Shown here piece after piece: positions 26,952 to 38,530 of a DNA stretch of 64,000 nt. Each line of letters opens with the position of its first letter. The stretch's first letter is position 1. Source of the stretch: Vagococcus teuberi (GTDB taxonomy: Bacteria; Bacillota; Bacilli; Lactobacillales; Vagococcaceae); contig NZ_CP017267.1 in assembly GCF_001870205.1 (NCBI RefSeq), positions 856,501-920,500 on the forward strand, read 5' to 3'. The notes under the pieces were generated by a model that was not told the DNA's origin, did no database searches, and worked only from the letters and a program-made list of their open reading frames with translations. The position numbers and the translations under genes are program-made.

Positions 26952-27483
26952 GAAATTTAGTGTCGCAAAAACTTACGGTAAGGCTCTATTTACTGAAGCA
27001 ACACAATTAAACATGGTTAATGAAATTTATCAAGAGTTGTTACAACTTAGAGAAGTTTACCATGAAGTGCCGGATTTAGGTGACATTTTATCAGATGATC
27101 GTTTATCAATTTTTGAAAAAGTAAACATCGTAAAAGACTTGGAAAATAGTTTTAGTGATACGATGGCAAAATTCATCCATACTGTTTATGACTATGGTCG
27201 TATGAATGAAATGCTTGATATCATTTATGAATACGAGCATCTATATTATGACCAATTTGGTATTATTGTCGTGACAGTGACAACAGCCGTTGCACTATCA
27301 CTAGAACAAAGACATGATTTAGAAAAACGCTTGGCAAAACAATTTCATGCAAATAAAGTTGTTTTAAGACCAAAATTAGACCCAAGCATAATGGGTGGAA
27401 TGATTGTCGAATCAGAACATCGAATCATTGATCAAAGTGTGAGAACAGAATTAAATAACATTCATGCTAAATTATTGGCTTGA
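26944..27483 (+). CDS. atpH: F1Fo ATP synthase subunit delta
   Basis: A 179-residue stator subunit that sits on top of F1 and binds subunit b. It has the N-terminal helical bundle (SVAKTYGKALFTEA start, typical) and the C-terminal consensus LDPSIMGGMIVESEHRIIDQSVRTELNNI. It overlaps atpF by 8 bases, so coupling is expected. ATG 26944 fits the overlap; in-frame starts at 26935 and 26938 would remove the family start only slightly. Confidence 0.93.
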   Translation: MNKKFSVAKTYGKALFTEATQLNMVNEIYQELLQLREVYHEVPDLGDILSDDRLSIFEKVNIVKDLENSFSDTMAKFIHTVYDYGRMNEMLDIIYEYEHLYYDQFGIIVVTVTTAVALSLEQRHDLEKRLAKQFHANKVVLRPKLDPSIMGGMIVESEHRIIDQSVRTELNNIHAKLLA

Positions 27484-27507
27484 TGTTTATGTTTAACGAC
27501 AAGGTGA

Positions 27508-29058
<1,551 letters not shown>

Positions 29059-29074
29059 AAAGTGGTGATTGAAC

Positions 29075-29989
29075 ATGGGCGGCTCACTTATTGATATTAA
29101 GAAGAGAATAGCTTCAACAAAAAAGACCAGTCAAATTACTAGCGCTATGCAAATGGTAGCAGCTTCTAAATTGACGAAATCTGAACAATCATCAAGACGC
29201 TTTCAAGAGTATGCTTCTAAAGTAAGAAGTATGACAACTCATTTGGCATCGACACAGTTAGCTGCAATTGATAACTCTGATTTTTCTGGTTTTGAGCAAG
29301 ATATGGAAATGTATCAACAAATGCTTATTGCAAGACCAGTTAAAACAATCGGGTATATCGTTGTGACGTCTGACAAAGGTCTAGCGGGTGGTTATAACAG
29401 TTCGATTTTAAAAAATATGTTAGAAATCATCAAAAAAGACGAAGAAGATGGCATGAATGTGGTGTTAATGGCTATTGGAGGAACTGGTTCAGATTTCTTC
29501 AAGCATCGTGATTTTCCAGTTGCTTATGAATTAAGAGGATTAAGCGACTACCCAAGTTATAGTGAAGTAAGACGTATCGTAAACTCTGCTTTACAAATGT
29601 ATAATAGTGAAATGTTTGATGAGTTATATGTATGTTATAACCATCATGTCAACACACTATCATCATCATTTAGAGCTGAAAAAATCTTACCAATCGTTGA
29701 CTTAGATGCTAAAGAAGCTGAAACGTACGAACAAGAGTATACTCTTGAGCCTTCAGCAGACGCTATTTTAAATACGTTACTGCCCCTTTACGCTGAAAGT
29801 TTAATATATGGAGCAGTTTTAGACTCTAAAACTGCTGAGCATGCTGCACGGATGACCGCCATGAAGAGTGCCACAGAAAATGCGACAAACATTATTGATG
29901 ATTTGACCATTTCTTATAATAGAGCACGTCAAGCGGCCATTACAGAAGAAATCACAGAAATTGTTGGTGGAGCAGCTGCCTTAGAATAA
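29075..29989 (+). CDS. atpG: F1Fo ATP synthase subunit gamma
   Basis: A 304-residue central shaft. It begins [28 protein letters not shown] and ends [22 protein letters not shown], the two coiled-coil ends that line the F1 cavity. The central [11 protein letters not shown] block is conserved. ATG 29075 follows a GTGGTGA-type site; the TTG at 29069 is an alternative two codons upstream. The gene is 16 bp after atpA. Confidence 0.94.
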   Translation: MGGSLIDIKKRIASTKKTSQITSAMQMVAASKLTKSEQSSRRFQEYASKVRSMTTHLASTQLAAIDNSDFSGFEQDMEMYQQMLIARPVKTIGYIVVTSDKGLAGGYNSSILKNMLEIIKKDEEDGMNVVLMAIGGTGSDFFKHRDFPVAYELRGLSDYPSYSEVRRIVNSALQMYNSEMFDELYVCYNHHVNTLSSSFRAEKILPIVDLDAKEAETYEQEYTLEPSADAILNTLLPLYAESLIYGAVLDSKTAEHAARMTAMKSATENATNIIDDLTISYNRARQAAITEEITEIVGGAAALE

Positions 29990-29992
29990 TGA

Positions 29993-31414
<1,422 letters not shown>

Positions 31415-31432
31415 CAAGGAGGGAAAGTGATT

Positions 31433-31852
31433 ATGAGTACCTTTATGGTTAACATTGTAACGCCAGATGGATTGATTTATGAGCATGAAGCTAACTTTTT
31501 AGTGGCTAACACAGAGGCAGGTTCGCTTGGGATTTTACCTAAGCACTGCCCTTTGATTGCCCCTTTAAAAATTGATGCTGTGCGTATTGATAGAGAAGGA
31601 GATATTAACGACTGGATTGCTGTTAATGGTGGTGTTATTGAAGTACGTGATAACGTGGTATCAATTATTGCCAACAGTGCTGAAACAGAAGAAAATATCG
31701 ATATTTCACGTGCTGAACAAGCTAGGAAACGTGCAGAACAAAAAATTGAAGCTGCAAAAAATGAGCAAAATCAATCAATTGATATGGCTAGAGCTGAAGT
31801 CGCGCTGTATCGAGCGTTAAATCGGCTTAATGTGGCGAATAAAAGAAGGTAA
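31433..31852 (+). CDS. atpC: F1Fo ATP synthase subunit epsilon
   Basis: A 139-residue regulatory subunit. It has the N-terminal beta sandwich (MVNIVTPDGLIYEHEANFL, GSLGILPKHCPLIAPLKI) and the C-terminal two-helix arm (ARKRAEQKIEAAKNE, then MARAEVALYRALNRLNVANK) that can inhibit the motor. ATG 31433 follows AAGGAGGG. It is the last gene of the operon, ending at a strong terminator. Confidence 0.94.
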   Translation: MSTFMVNIVTPDGLIYEHEANFLVANTEAGSLGILPKHCPLIAPLKIDAVRIDREGDINDWIAVNGGVIEVRDNVVSIIANSAETEENIDISRAEQARKRAEQKIEAAKNEQNQSIDMARAEVALYRALNRLNVANKRR

Positions 31853-31878
31853 GGAAACGATTGTTTCTTTACCTTTTT
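31848..31878 (+). terminator. ATP synthase operon terminator
   Basis: GGTAAGGAAAC and GTTTCTTTACC form a stem with an A:T-rich loop, followed by TTTTTC. The stem overlaps the end of atpC. Confidence 0.85.
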
Positions 31879-31888
31879 CTCTTTTAGA

Positions 31889-31955
31889 CTCTTTGTCAAA
31901 TAGGACTGATGAGTTAAATTGGTAAGATGATGATTGTGAAAGTAATCTCACATTT
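31889..31955 (+). repeat. 67-bp inverted repeat, left copy
   Basis: This 67-bp segment recurs in inverse orientation at 33694-33760 with one mismatch (GTGAAAGT here, GTGAGAGT in the inverse of the other copy). It begins CTCTTTGTCAAATAGGACTG, which resembles the ends of ISL3-family elements, although 67 bp exceeds their usual repeat length. Confidence 0.85.
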
Positions 31956-32127
31956 TTCCAACGATTGAGCATTGAGCAGTCCAATTGTGGTTATAAGCCA
32001 AAGGCATAGGGGAATAAGTCCTTTTATTAATTAAAGGTTTCCTTCCATTAATGTTAGCTTCTTCTGTACTCGTTAAATCCAAATGATTATCTGTTATTCT
32101 TAGTATTTTTTGGGTATGATTGCTCAT
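31948..32127 (-). pseudogene. N-terminal fragment of an ISL3-type transposase
   Basis: A 59-residue open frame starts at an ATG with AAAGGG 9 bases upstream and begins MSNHTQKILRITDNHLDLTS, similar in form to the start of ISL3 transposases. Downstream the reading frame shifts, since pieces resembling the family's YSPM...NCG zinc-finger strand and TFTI.ILPIN lie in other frames, and it runs into the left inverted repeat after about 60 codons. The family call is based on the general pattern only; the C-terminus and catalytic core are absent. Confidence 0.4.
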
Positions 32128-32211
32128 GACATGTTGCCCTTTCTACCTAATATTTTTGTTTGGTACTTAAATTTCACTAGATAGACGACATGTTTTTAAA
32201 TATTTTATTTG

Positions 32212-32358
32212 TCAAATTAAGCTAGACAAAATATCATTGTCTACATAACTAAAAAATACTTCCAATGGTGTTTTATAGTTTAATGATTTTCTAGGAATAT
32301 TATTTCTTTTAGATGCGATAGATTGGATAAAAGATTCTTCAACTTTGTTGAAATTCAT
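32212..32358 (-). pseudogene. C-terminal fragment of an IS30-family transposase
   Basis: A 48-codon frame ends IPRKSLNYKTPLEVFFSYV and then NDILSSLI, matching the closing helix of IS30-family transposases (PRKxLNYKTPxEVF). The rest of the gene is missing. It is cut on its upstream side at 32367, exactly where an ISL3-type end begins, which suggests that the second ISL3 element inserted here. Confidence 0.65.
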
Positions 32359-32367
32359 TTTTTTAGG

Positions 32368-32933
32368 GGCTCTTTGTCAACTAGTGTTGGTAAAAGTTCA
32401 AACGTTAGAATTTAGGATCTAGAAAGCTTTTTAGTTTTCTAGATCTTTTTTGGTGATTTGAAAGCAGACTTCTTTAAACAAATTGATAGTCGTAGCTTAA
32501 AATTATAAAAACTTTTCATGTCATAGGCATTACGCTTTATGACTTTAATATGGTTATTCATACATTTTAAAGGACCATTTGAATAAGATGTTTCAAAGGT
32601 GTTTTTTATTTCTTATCGATACTTTTTAAATGTTTTGAAAACAGTAACAAACTCTTTAAATTGTGTAGCTTGATCAATTAATTCTATAAATAAAGAATAA
32701 TCTTTTGTTTGAATCGCTCTTAAAATTTGTTCATAGGTTTTGTAAGTTTCTGCCCATTTAGAATCACAGGCTAGCAAGCGTTCAAGTAATTCTTTTTCAG
32801 AAAGATACGTTTTAAATGAAGGATGCCAATATTGCTCGATATACTCTATTTTGTTATAACTTTTTTGAAGCATCTTCCAATATTTTTTAATTCGCCTATA
32901 GATAATGCCATTATCTTTATATTTTAATTGAGT
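32368..32933 (-). pseudogene. ISL3-family element remnant with transposase C-terminus carrying a nonsense codon
   Basis: The end at 32368 reads GGCTCTTTGTCAACTAGTG, an ISL3-type terminal repeat. On the minus strand 32933-32439 gives 165 codons of transposase C-terminus: RRIKKYWKMLQKSYNKIEYI, LLACDSKWAETYKTYEQILRAI, then TFETSYSNGPLKCMNNHIKVI and AYDMKSFYNFKLRLSIC. The SNGPLxxxNNxIKxIKRxAYG-type block is the family signature. A TAA at 32613-32615 interrupts it, and the N-terminal two thirds are missing, replaced by the IS30-type element. Confidence 0.75.
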
Positions 32934-32950
32934 CGGTTAATTGTAGAATC

Positions 32951-33652
32951 AAGTTAGCCACCCTAAAATAATAAAAAAACACCATGGTAAAAATTCATGT
33001 ATCATTGAAGTATCCACCCAACAACGAAAGGAATTTTTATCATGGAACAAACTCAGAATACCACACAAAAACTGCCTTATAAACATCTTTCCTTTGAGGG
33101 AAGACAACTTATTGAAGTTTGGCATAATAAAGGTGCTTCTAATAGAGAAATAGGTAAACGATTAGGTTGGCTCCATCAAACAATAAATAATGAGCTGAAA
33201 CGTGGTACAACAACACAAATCAAAGAAAATAACAAACCTAGACAACTCTATTTTGCTGAAACAGGACAAGCTAGTTTTAGCAAGATATTTCAATCAATTA
33301 CTGCTGGTAATGGTAGTGAATTTAGCTCGCTACATGATGCTCTCCAACAAATAACTGATGTCTATTTTGCTCATCCTTATTCTTCCTGGGAACGAGGTAC
33401 AAATGAAAGACATAATGGTTTATTAAGACAATTTATTCCGAAAGGAACTACAATTTGTCACTACTCAAAACAGTTCATTCAACTAGCTACTGAAAAGATT
33501 AATCTTTTACCACGTAAAATTTTAAATTATAGACAACCAGCAACATTATTTTTAGAAGAAATTCAAAAGCTTAAAATCAAAACATGTTGGTAAAAATGGA
33601 TTTTAATAGAATAACATAGAAATTTCGATGTTTTTGCCTAGGTGGCTAACTT
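32951..33652 (+). mobile_element. Internally deleted IS30-family element
   Basis: Inverted 12-bp ends AAGTTAGCCACC (32951-32962) and GGTGGCTAACTT (33641-33652) enclose 702 bp, clearly shorter than the roughly 1-kb size of full IS30-type elements. The internal gene has an in-frame deletion. The element appears to interrupt the second ISL3 fragment. Confidence 0.65.
33042..33593 (+). pseudogene. IS30-family transposase with large internal in-frame deletion
   Basis: The 183-residue frame is open but not functional. Residues 1-75 form the N-terminal helix-turn-helix (PYKHLSFEGRQLIEVWHNKG, NREIGKRLGWLHQTINNELKRG). The text then passes from YFAETGQAS straight to SKIFQSITAGNGSEFSSL, skipping about 100 residues with the first catalytic Asp. 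The second catalytic Asp, normally in a T-x-D-N-G motif, is Gly here (TAGNG). The end with the catalytic Glu (SSWERGTNERHNGLLRQF) is intact. A start site AAAGGA precedes the ATG. Confidence 0.8.
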
Positions 33653-33693
33653 AATATTGCAATTTAGGAAAATAAAATAACTAAAAAGATGAT

Positions 33694-33760
33694 AAATGTG
33701 AGATTACTCTCACAATCATCATCTTACCAATTTAACTCATCAGTCCTATTTGACAAAGAG
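33694..33760 (-). repeat. 67-bp inverted repeat, right copy
   Basis: Inverse of 31889-31955 with one mismatch. It ends ATTTGACAAAGAG, followed by CC, and so gives the canonical inverse of an ISL3 end (GGCTCTTTGTC). Confidence 0.85.
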
Positions 33761-33828
33761 CCAAAATTTATACAGCCGAAATACAATTGAGTGTATCACA
33801 AATGATTTTTTAGTTGTTTAGCTTAATT

Positions 33829-34674
33829 TTACAACCGGCGTTTTTGTAAACAGATAAGCCAATTCATTAATTGATGGTAGGCTTTTTTTGTTTGTACATC
33901 ATCCACTAATCGATCAAAATCATGAGGTAAACCGTTAAGAGTATATATATCAGATTTAGTGGCTAAGTCATGTAGATAGATAGATTGTGTATAAGGAACA
34001 TCTTGATCGTCTTTACTTACAGCAATAAATAAAGGTGGTAAAGTACGGATGTCATCGTCCGCTAACGAATAGTTTTCTATATTTGATACATGAGCAAGCA
34101 TTTTGCTAACCCAAATACCACGTTGGCGATAAGATAGGTAAATAGGAAATCTTTGCTCGATGGGTGCATTAAATAAAGGCTGTTTTTGGATAAGAGGGGC
34201 AATCATGACATCATCTAATAAAGGATATTGTGCATAAAAATCACTTGGTTTTTTAAGTTCTTTATCCATTAGTGAATAGTATCCATAAAAAGAAATAATT
34301 GCTTTGGGTTTAATATCTAAAAACTTAGCACTCAAAATTAATGACAGATACGCACCAGCTGAACGACCAAATAAAATAAAATCATCATTAGTTGTAAACT
34401 TTGATATTCCCCAATTAATGCCATCTAGTAAACTATTAATCAATGTTTCTAGCGAGCTTTCAGGGATTAATGGATAGTCAAGAGCTAGTATATTAAATCC
34501 TAATTGTGTAAATTTTTCAATATGAACTAATGGCAAATCATCTTTTGAACCATAGATTAGTCCGCCACCATGAATATAAATAATAAGTGGATTGTCTTTA
34601 TTTTGTTTTGTACTTTTATGAAATGTGGCATCTATTTGATTGTTTTCTCTGTCAGAATAAGAATAAACTGTCAT
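33829..34674 (-). CDS. Alpha/beta hydrolase (BD-FAE/esterase type)
   Basis: A 281-residue alpha/beta hydrolase of the hormone-sensitive-lipase/BD-FAE kind. The oxyanion-hole motif is YIHGGGLIYGSKDDLP near residue 35 and the nucleophile elbow is FGRSAGAYLSL near 105. Asp in SKDDQDVPYT and His in LPHDFDRLVDD complete the triad. The start at 34674 follows AAAGGAG by 7 bases; a longer frame from 34761 would read through the upstream control region. It is downstream of pucR on the same strand with about 90 bp between, and its promoter region carries the same TTTTTGTGCA element as the pucG side. Substrate unknown, probably an ester. Confidence 0.82.
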   Translation of the reverse strand: MTVYSYSDRENNQIDATFHKSTKQNKDNPLIIYIHGGGLIYGSKDDLPLVHIEKFTQLGFNILALDYPLIPESSLETLINSLLDGINWGISKFTTNDDFILFGRSAGAYLSLILSAKFLDIKPKAIISFYGYYSLMDKELKKPSDFYAQYPLLDDVMIAPLIQKQPLFNAPIEQRFPIYLSYRQRGIWVSKMLAHVSNIENYSLADDDIRTLPPLFIAVSKDDQDVPYTQSIYLHDLATKSDIYTLNGLPHDFDRLVDDVQTKKAYHQLMNWLICLQKRRL

Positions 34675-34764
34675 ATTTTCAACTCCTTTATATAAGATTA
34701 TATTAAAAAAAGAAAATAATCTTTGGTCGAAAAGTCCAAAGGTTACTTTCTTTTTGTGCACGAA
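34675..34764 (-). promoter_or_regulatory. Control region between pucR and the hydrolase
   Basis: TTTTTGTGCA at 34751-34760 matches the element found twice before pucG. On the minus strand CTTTGG and CCAAAG form a small hairpin followed by T-rich sequence, possibly the pucR terminator, then a TATAAT-like -10 box and AAAGGAG for the hydrolase. Confidence 0.45.
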
Positions 34765-36393
34765 TTAAGGTTCAGTTAGCTTCAAAGCTAAACGTAACTT
34801 AAAGCTATTTTCAGGAGTATCAATTTTACAATCAAGAAGTTCTTCAATATTGTCAATACGATATTTTACTGTGTTTCTATGGATAAATAACTCGTTGGCA
34901 GTTTTCGTAATTTCACATTGATTATCAAGGAATGCCTTTAGTGTTTTTCTTAATTCGATATCCATTTCACTTTGCGGATAACTCAGTATTTTTAAACAAT
35001 CTTGACTGAAATATTTTGCTTCTTCTTTTTCTATATTTTCTAGTAAACGTGTGATTCCTTTGGGTTTGTATACGGAAACAATTTCTTTATTATTAAATTC
35101 GGTTCGCTCTTTGTCAATGATTTTTGCTTCATTTAGTGATTTTGCTAGGTAATCAAGGTGTGAATACGGTTGTCCACAATTGAATAATACGTTGATAGGT
35201 AGTTTTTTTTGAATTAAATGATTAAGCGTTTCTAATTTTTCTTTTAAAGCAGATGGACTGATTTCTTTTTGCAATAAGATAATACTGTTATTGATTATTT
35301 TATCTAGAAATACTACGGAACCTGGCAGTTCTTTGACCATATGAGTATCTAACCACTCATAAGTTAATTTTAGTTTTTCTTCATATCGTCTAGATGTATA
35401 GACCATGTTAGATGTTTCTTGGACGCGAACGTAAACCACTTGGTAGAAAGGAGATAATTTTATACCAAAATTGGATTCATATTTGAACCATTCTTTTTCG
35501 TTAAATAAGCTTCTTTCTTGTCTATCAATGAGTGTTGAGAGATAGTCACTTTTTCTAAGTTTGTTGACTTCATATAGCTTATCATTTTTTAAAATAGTAA
35601 AACTTAATACCATTAGACCTTGGTCAATGGCAAATTCTGTTACAGGGTATAAAATATTTTTCGGAAATAAAATAACTAAATAATATGGAAAATAAGTGTG
35701 ACTTTTTATTGGATACACCGCGATATCAAGTTGATTAACATTTGGAGTATTAATAATAATCGTCGCATTTTTATCGCTTTGAAATGCATCTTTTTCTGAT
35801 AGGATATTAATGATGTCTCCAGGAGAATCCTGTAATTTATTCCAATTATCAGAAATGGCAATGTTTTCTTTAAAAGGATTTAATAGCATAATCGGCGTAT
35901 TTGTTAATTCACCAAATTCTTTTATAATGCGTTGTAATGTCGCGTCATTTAGAAATAAGGTAGAAAATTTACGTTGTATATCAAGAGCATATGCAATTTC
36001 GGCTTCTTTTGTTTCACTTAGATAACTCATTATTTCTTTCAATATCGTTCCTAAAGGCTTTGTTGAGGGACATTGTAATATTGGAACGTCTCGTGTATTA
36101 GCATAATCGATGATATCTTGAGGTATGCTATCTAAAAATCGCCCTACTTTAATACATAAGCCCGCACATTGTATAATGGAAAGAGAATCTATTAATTGAT
36201 ACAATTCATTTTCTTTATCTTTATAATACATACCAGTAGTTAAAATTAATGTTTGACTAGAAATATAGTTTGCTATATCAGGTGTTTCTGTTATTTCAAC
36301 ATTATTAATCCCTTTTTTTAAATTGGTTTTTTTAGTTAATAAAATTAAATCATTAAACCGTGGAACAGATAGAACTTGTTCTAGCGTTTTCAT
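34765..36393 (-). CDS. pucR: PucR-family purine-catabolism-type transcriptional regulator
   Basis: A 542-residue regulator. Residues 1-125 form the PucR N-terminal ligand domain (TLEQVLSVPRFNDLILL, ETPDIANYISSQTLILTTG, GLCIKVGRFLDSIPQD). A GGDEF-like/GAF-like middle follows, and residues about 480-542 are the HTH_30 DNA-binding domain (FLDNQCEITKTANELFIHRNTVKYRID). Known PucR activates purine-degradation genes in Bacillus with allantoin-like inducers. The start at 36393 follows GGGAGG; a longer frame to 36510 crosses the promoter region. Divergent from the PucG gene. Confidence 0.85.
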   Translation of the reverse strand: MKTLEQVLSVPRFNDLILLTKKTNLKKGINNVEITETPDIANYISSQTLILTTGMYYKDKENELYQLIDSLSIIQCAGLCIKVGRFLDSIPQDIIDYANTRDVPILQCPSTKPLGTILKEIMSYLSETKEAEIAYALDIQRKFSTLFLNDATLQRIIKEFGELTNTPIMLLNPFKENIAISDNWNKLQDSPGDIINILSEKDAFQSDKNATIIINTPNVNQLDIAVYPIKSHTYFPYYLVILFPKNILYPVTEFAIDQGLMVLSFTILKNDKLYEVNKLRKSDYLSTLIDRQERSLFNEKEWFKYESNFGIKLSPFYQVVYVRVQETSNMVYTSRRYEEKLKLTYEWLDTHMVKELPGSVVFLDKIINNSIILLQKEISPSALKEKLETLNHLIQKKLPINVLFNCGQPYSHLDYLAKSLNEAKIIDKERTEFNNKEIVSVYKPKGITRLLENIEKEEAKYFSQDCLKILSYPQSEMDIELRKTLKAFLDNQCEITKTANELFIHRNTVKYRIDNIEELLDCKIDTPENSFKLRLALKLTEP

Positions 36394-36455
36394 AAACTGT
36401 ACCTCCCAATAGCTATTATAGAGAGTTTTATATGAAAAAAAAAGAAAAAGTCTAT

Positions 36456-36516
36456 TTTTGTGCATTTCGTATAACGTATATTTTATTTTGTGCATAATGT
36501 ATAATGGCATTATAAT
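36456..36516 (+). promoter_or_regulatory. pucG promoter with two direct repeats (putative PucR site)
   Basis: TTGTGC (36488-36493) and TATAAT (36511-36516) are 17 bases apart. Two direct repeats lie here: TTTTGTGCATTTCGTATAA at 36456 and TTTTGTGCATAATGTATAA at 36486, with a period of exactly 30 bp, close to three helical turns. The second repeat covers the -35 box. A third TTTTTGTGCA is at 34751. Confidence 0.6.
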
Positions 36517-36552
36517 AGCAATAGTTCATAATAAAATAAAGGAGAGATAATT

Positions 36553-37770
36553 ATGAGACAACCATTAAATCATCCAATGAGAACCATTATGACACCAGGA
36601 CCTGTAGAGGCTTATCCATCTGTTTTAAGAACAATGGCAACGCCAATTTTAGGTCAATTTGATCCTGCTTTTGTAGCAATTATGAATGAAGTCAAAGATA
36701 TGATTAGAGAGACATTTCAAACCACAAATGAAGAGGCCTTTGTGGTGGATGGGACAAGTCGCTCTGGCATAGAAGCAGCATTGATATCGCTAATTAGCCC
36801 AGGTGATAAGGTATTGGTACCAGCATATGGGCGTTTTGCTTATTTATTAATCGAAATCTGTGAAAGAGCACAAGCAGACGTTGTGATTCTGGAAAAATCA
36901 TGGGACGGCGTTTTTTCAGAAGAAGAAATAATTGAAGCAGTAAAAAAACATCAACCCAAAATTTTAGCTATGATTCATGGAGAAACAGCTAACGGTCAAA
37001 TGCAACCTTTAAGTAAAGTTGGCGAGTACTGTCAGAACAATAATGTCTTTTTTGTAGTAGACGTTGTAGCGACTTATAGTGGTGTGGAGATAAAAGTTGA
37101 TGACTGGGGTATTGATATGGCTATTGCTGGGACACAAAAATGTCTAAGTGTGCCATCTGGTTTATCACTTATCACCTATAGTGATCGAGTGAAAAAGGAA
37201 ATTAATAAACGCTATCAAAAAGAGCTTGGGCTAGGAGATGATTACAGAAATGATAATCCAATCTCAAGCAACTATCTGGATTTAACTCAGCTTCAAAGGT
37301 ATTGGAATAAGGACCGCATCAATCATCATACGGAAGCTACTAGCATGATTTATGCATTGCATGAAGGATTACGTCTATATTGTAATGAGGGATTAAGAGA
37401 ACGCGCTAGACGTCATGAAATTCATGATAGAGCAATCGTTGAAGGTATTAAAGCAATGGGGCTTGAGTTATATGGTGATGAAACAACTAAAATGCCAACG
37501 GTAACACCTGTCATCATTCCAGAAGGAGTAGATGGTGAGTCTGTGAGACAAATGATGTTAGATGATTTTGGGGTTGAAATTGCCTCTTCATTTGGTCCAT
37601 TAGCTGGTAAAGTATGGCGAATTGGAAACATGGGATTTAGCAGCCGTAAAGAAAATGTCTTACAAGTTTTAACAGCATTAGAAGCAGCATTAATTCATCA
37701 TAATGTATCAATTAATCAGGGTGCAGCAGCTCAAAAAGCATTAAATATTTATCATGAATTAGGAATTTAA
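36553..37770 (+). CDS. PucG-like aminotransferase (class V, glyoxylate-type)
   Basis: A 405-residue PLP enzyme of the alanine-glyoxylate/(S)-ureidoglycine-glyoxylate aminotransferase group. The opening MTPGPVEAYPSVLRTMA and the LSVPSGL region are characteristic. The PLP Lys is in MAIAGTQKCLSVPSG near residue 196, and FVVDVVATYSG supplies the cofactor-binding Asp. The C-terminal GPLAGKVWRIGNMGFSS carries the substrate-binding Arg. Adjacent PucR suggests PucG, but no allantoate or ureidoglycine genes are in the window, so the physiological substrate is open. AGGAGA precedes ATG 36553. Followed by a terminator. Confidence 0.78.
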   Translation: MRQPLNHPMRTIMTPGPVEAYPSVLRTMATPILGQFDPAFVAIMNEVKDMIRETFQTTNEEAFVVDGTSRSGIEAALISLISPGDKVLVPAYGRFAYLLIEICERAQADVVILEKSWDGVFSEEEIIEAVKKHQPKILAMIHGETANGQMQPLSKVGEYCQNNNVFFVVDVVATYSGVEIKVDDWGIDMAIAGTQKCLSVPSGLSLITYSDRVKKEINKRYQKELGLGDDYRNDNPISSNYLDLTQLQRYWNKDRINHHTEATSMIYALHEGLRLYCNEGLRERARRHEIHDRAIVEGIKAMGLELYGDETTKMPTVTPVIIPEGVDGESVRQMMLDDFGVEIASSFGPLAGKVWRIGNMGFSSRKENVLQVLTALEAALIHHNVSINQGAAAQKALNIYHELGI

Positions 37771-37777
37771 CAGTGTG

Positions 37778-37814
37778 ACTCTTTATCACAAAAAATGTGG
37801 TAAAGAGTTTTTTA
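37778..37814 (+). terminator. pucG terminator
   Basis: ACTCTTTATCACA and TGTGGTAAAGAGT form a stem with one G:T-type mispair, followed by TTTTTTAT. Confidence 0.8.
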
Positions 37815-37887
37815 TATAGAAAGTATGATTAACATGATGTTTTGGTAAATATTTTAGGTAAAAACAATGTCTGTTGATTTTTAACTA

Positions 37888-37896
37888 TGTTATAAT
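37888..37896 (+). promoter_or_regulatory. Extended -10 promoter of the ECF transporter operon
   Basis: TGTTATAAT lies 35 bp before the first ECF gene. No -35 box at a normal spacing is convincing, as is common for extended -10 promoters. Confidence 0.45.
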
Positions 37897-37930
37897 GACT
37901 AGGTTAAAAAAATTTTAAGGAGTTTTAATT

Positions 37931-38509
37931 ATGAAAAAGTTAAAAGTACAAGATTTAATATTAATAGGGATATATGCGACAGTTTATTTTTTTACGGTCT
38001 TTATTGCCACTATGTTAATGAGGTTTACTGTGCCTGTGTTTCATAGTCTATTAATTCCTAGTATGTCAGCATTGATATCTGGTACTCTATATATTATAGT
38101 TGTAAATAAAGTTCCCAAATTTGGAGCTATTACATTAGTTGGATCGGTCATGGCGGTCTTTTTCTTTGCTTTTGGGTATTTTCCGCTGGCTTTTTTACCA
38201 AGCTTTATTTTTCCATTATTGGCTGATTTTGTGCAAACTAAAACAAAGATTTTAGATAGTTTAAAATTAATGATTAGTTATATAATTTTTAGTTTTGGCT
38301 TAACAGGTCCAATTTTGCCATTATGGTTTATGAAAGATGCTTATAGCGAGTCTTTATTAAATAAAGGAAAAGACATGAGTTATGTGAATAGTGTATTTGA
38401 AGGTGTAAGTACTGCAAGTTTCTTTGTCTCAATGCTTTTAGTTATTATTACTAGTATAATAGGTTTGAAAATCGGGAAAATTATTTATACGAAACACTTT
38501 GCTAAGTAA
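37931..38509 (+). CDS. ECF transporter S component, Trep_Strep (MptE-like) family
   Basis: A 192-residue membrane protein with about five to six helices. LIPSMSALISGTLYIIVVNKVPKFGAI and the FGYFPLAFLPSFIFPLLADF block are in keeping with the Trep_Strep family of substrate-binding (S) components. Such proteins capture a vitamin-like small molecule and pass it to the T and A components. The substrate of this family is not known from the sequence. AAGGAG precedes the ATG. It leads an operon S-T-A in which all three genes are compact, the A gene overlapping the T gene by 4 bases. Confidence 0.72.
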   Translation: MKKLKVQDLILIGIYATVYFFTVFIATMLMRFTVPVFHSLLIPSMSALISGTLYIIVVNKVPKFGAITLVGSVMAVFFFAFGYFPLAFLPSFIFPLLADFVQTKTKILDSLKLMISYIIFSFGLTGPILPLWFMKDAYSESLLNKGKDMSYVNSVFEGVSTASFFVSMLLVIITSIIGLKIGKIIYTKHFAK

Positions 38510-38530
38510 AAAATAAACGAGAGGGGTGAG

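Larger units (their letters stand above)
31887..33762. mobile_element. Nested insertion-sequence remnants bounded by ISL3-like ends
   Basis: A 1.9-kb block with no intact gene. The outer boundaries read as ISL3-type ends (GACTCTTTGTCAAATAG on the left, the inverse GGCTCTTTGTCAAATAG on the right). Inside lie an ISL3-type transposase start, an IS30-type transposase tail, a second ISL3-type end with a transposase C-terminal fragment, and an internally deleted IS30-type element. Together they record at least four insertions, probably one inside another. None can move on its own. Confidence 0.7.

Noticed and set aside
34675-34761. Longer start for the alpha/beta hydrolase
   Set aside because: The extension crosses the AAAGGAG site and the TTTTTGTGCA control element, and has no family resemblance.
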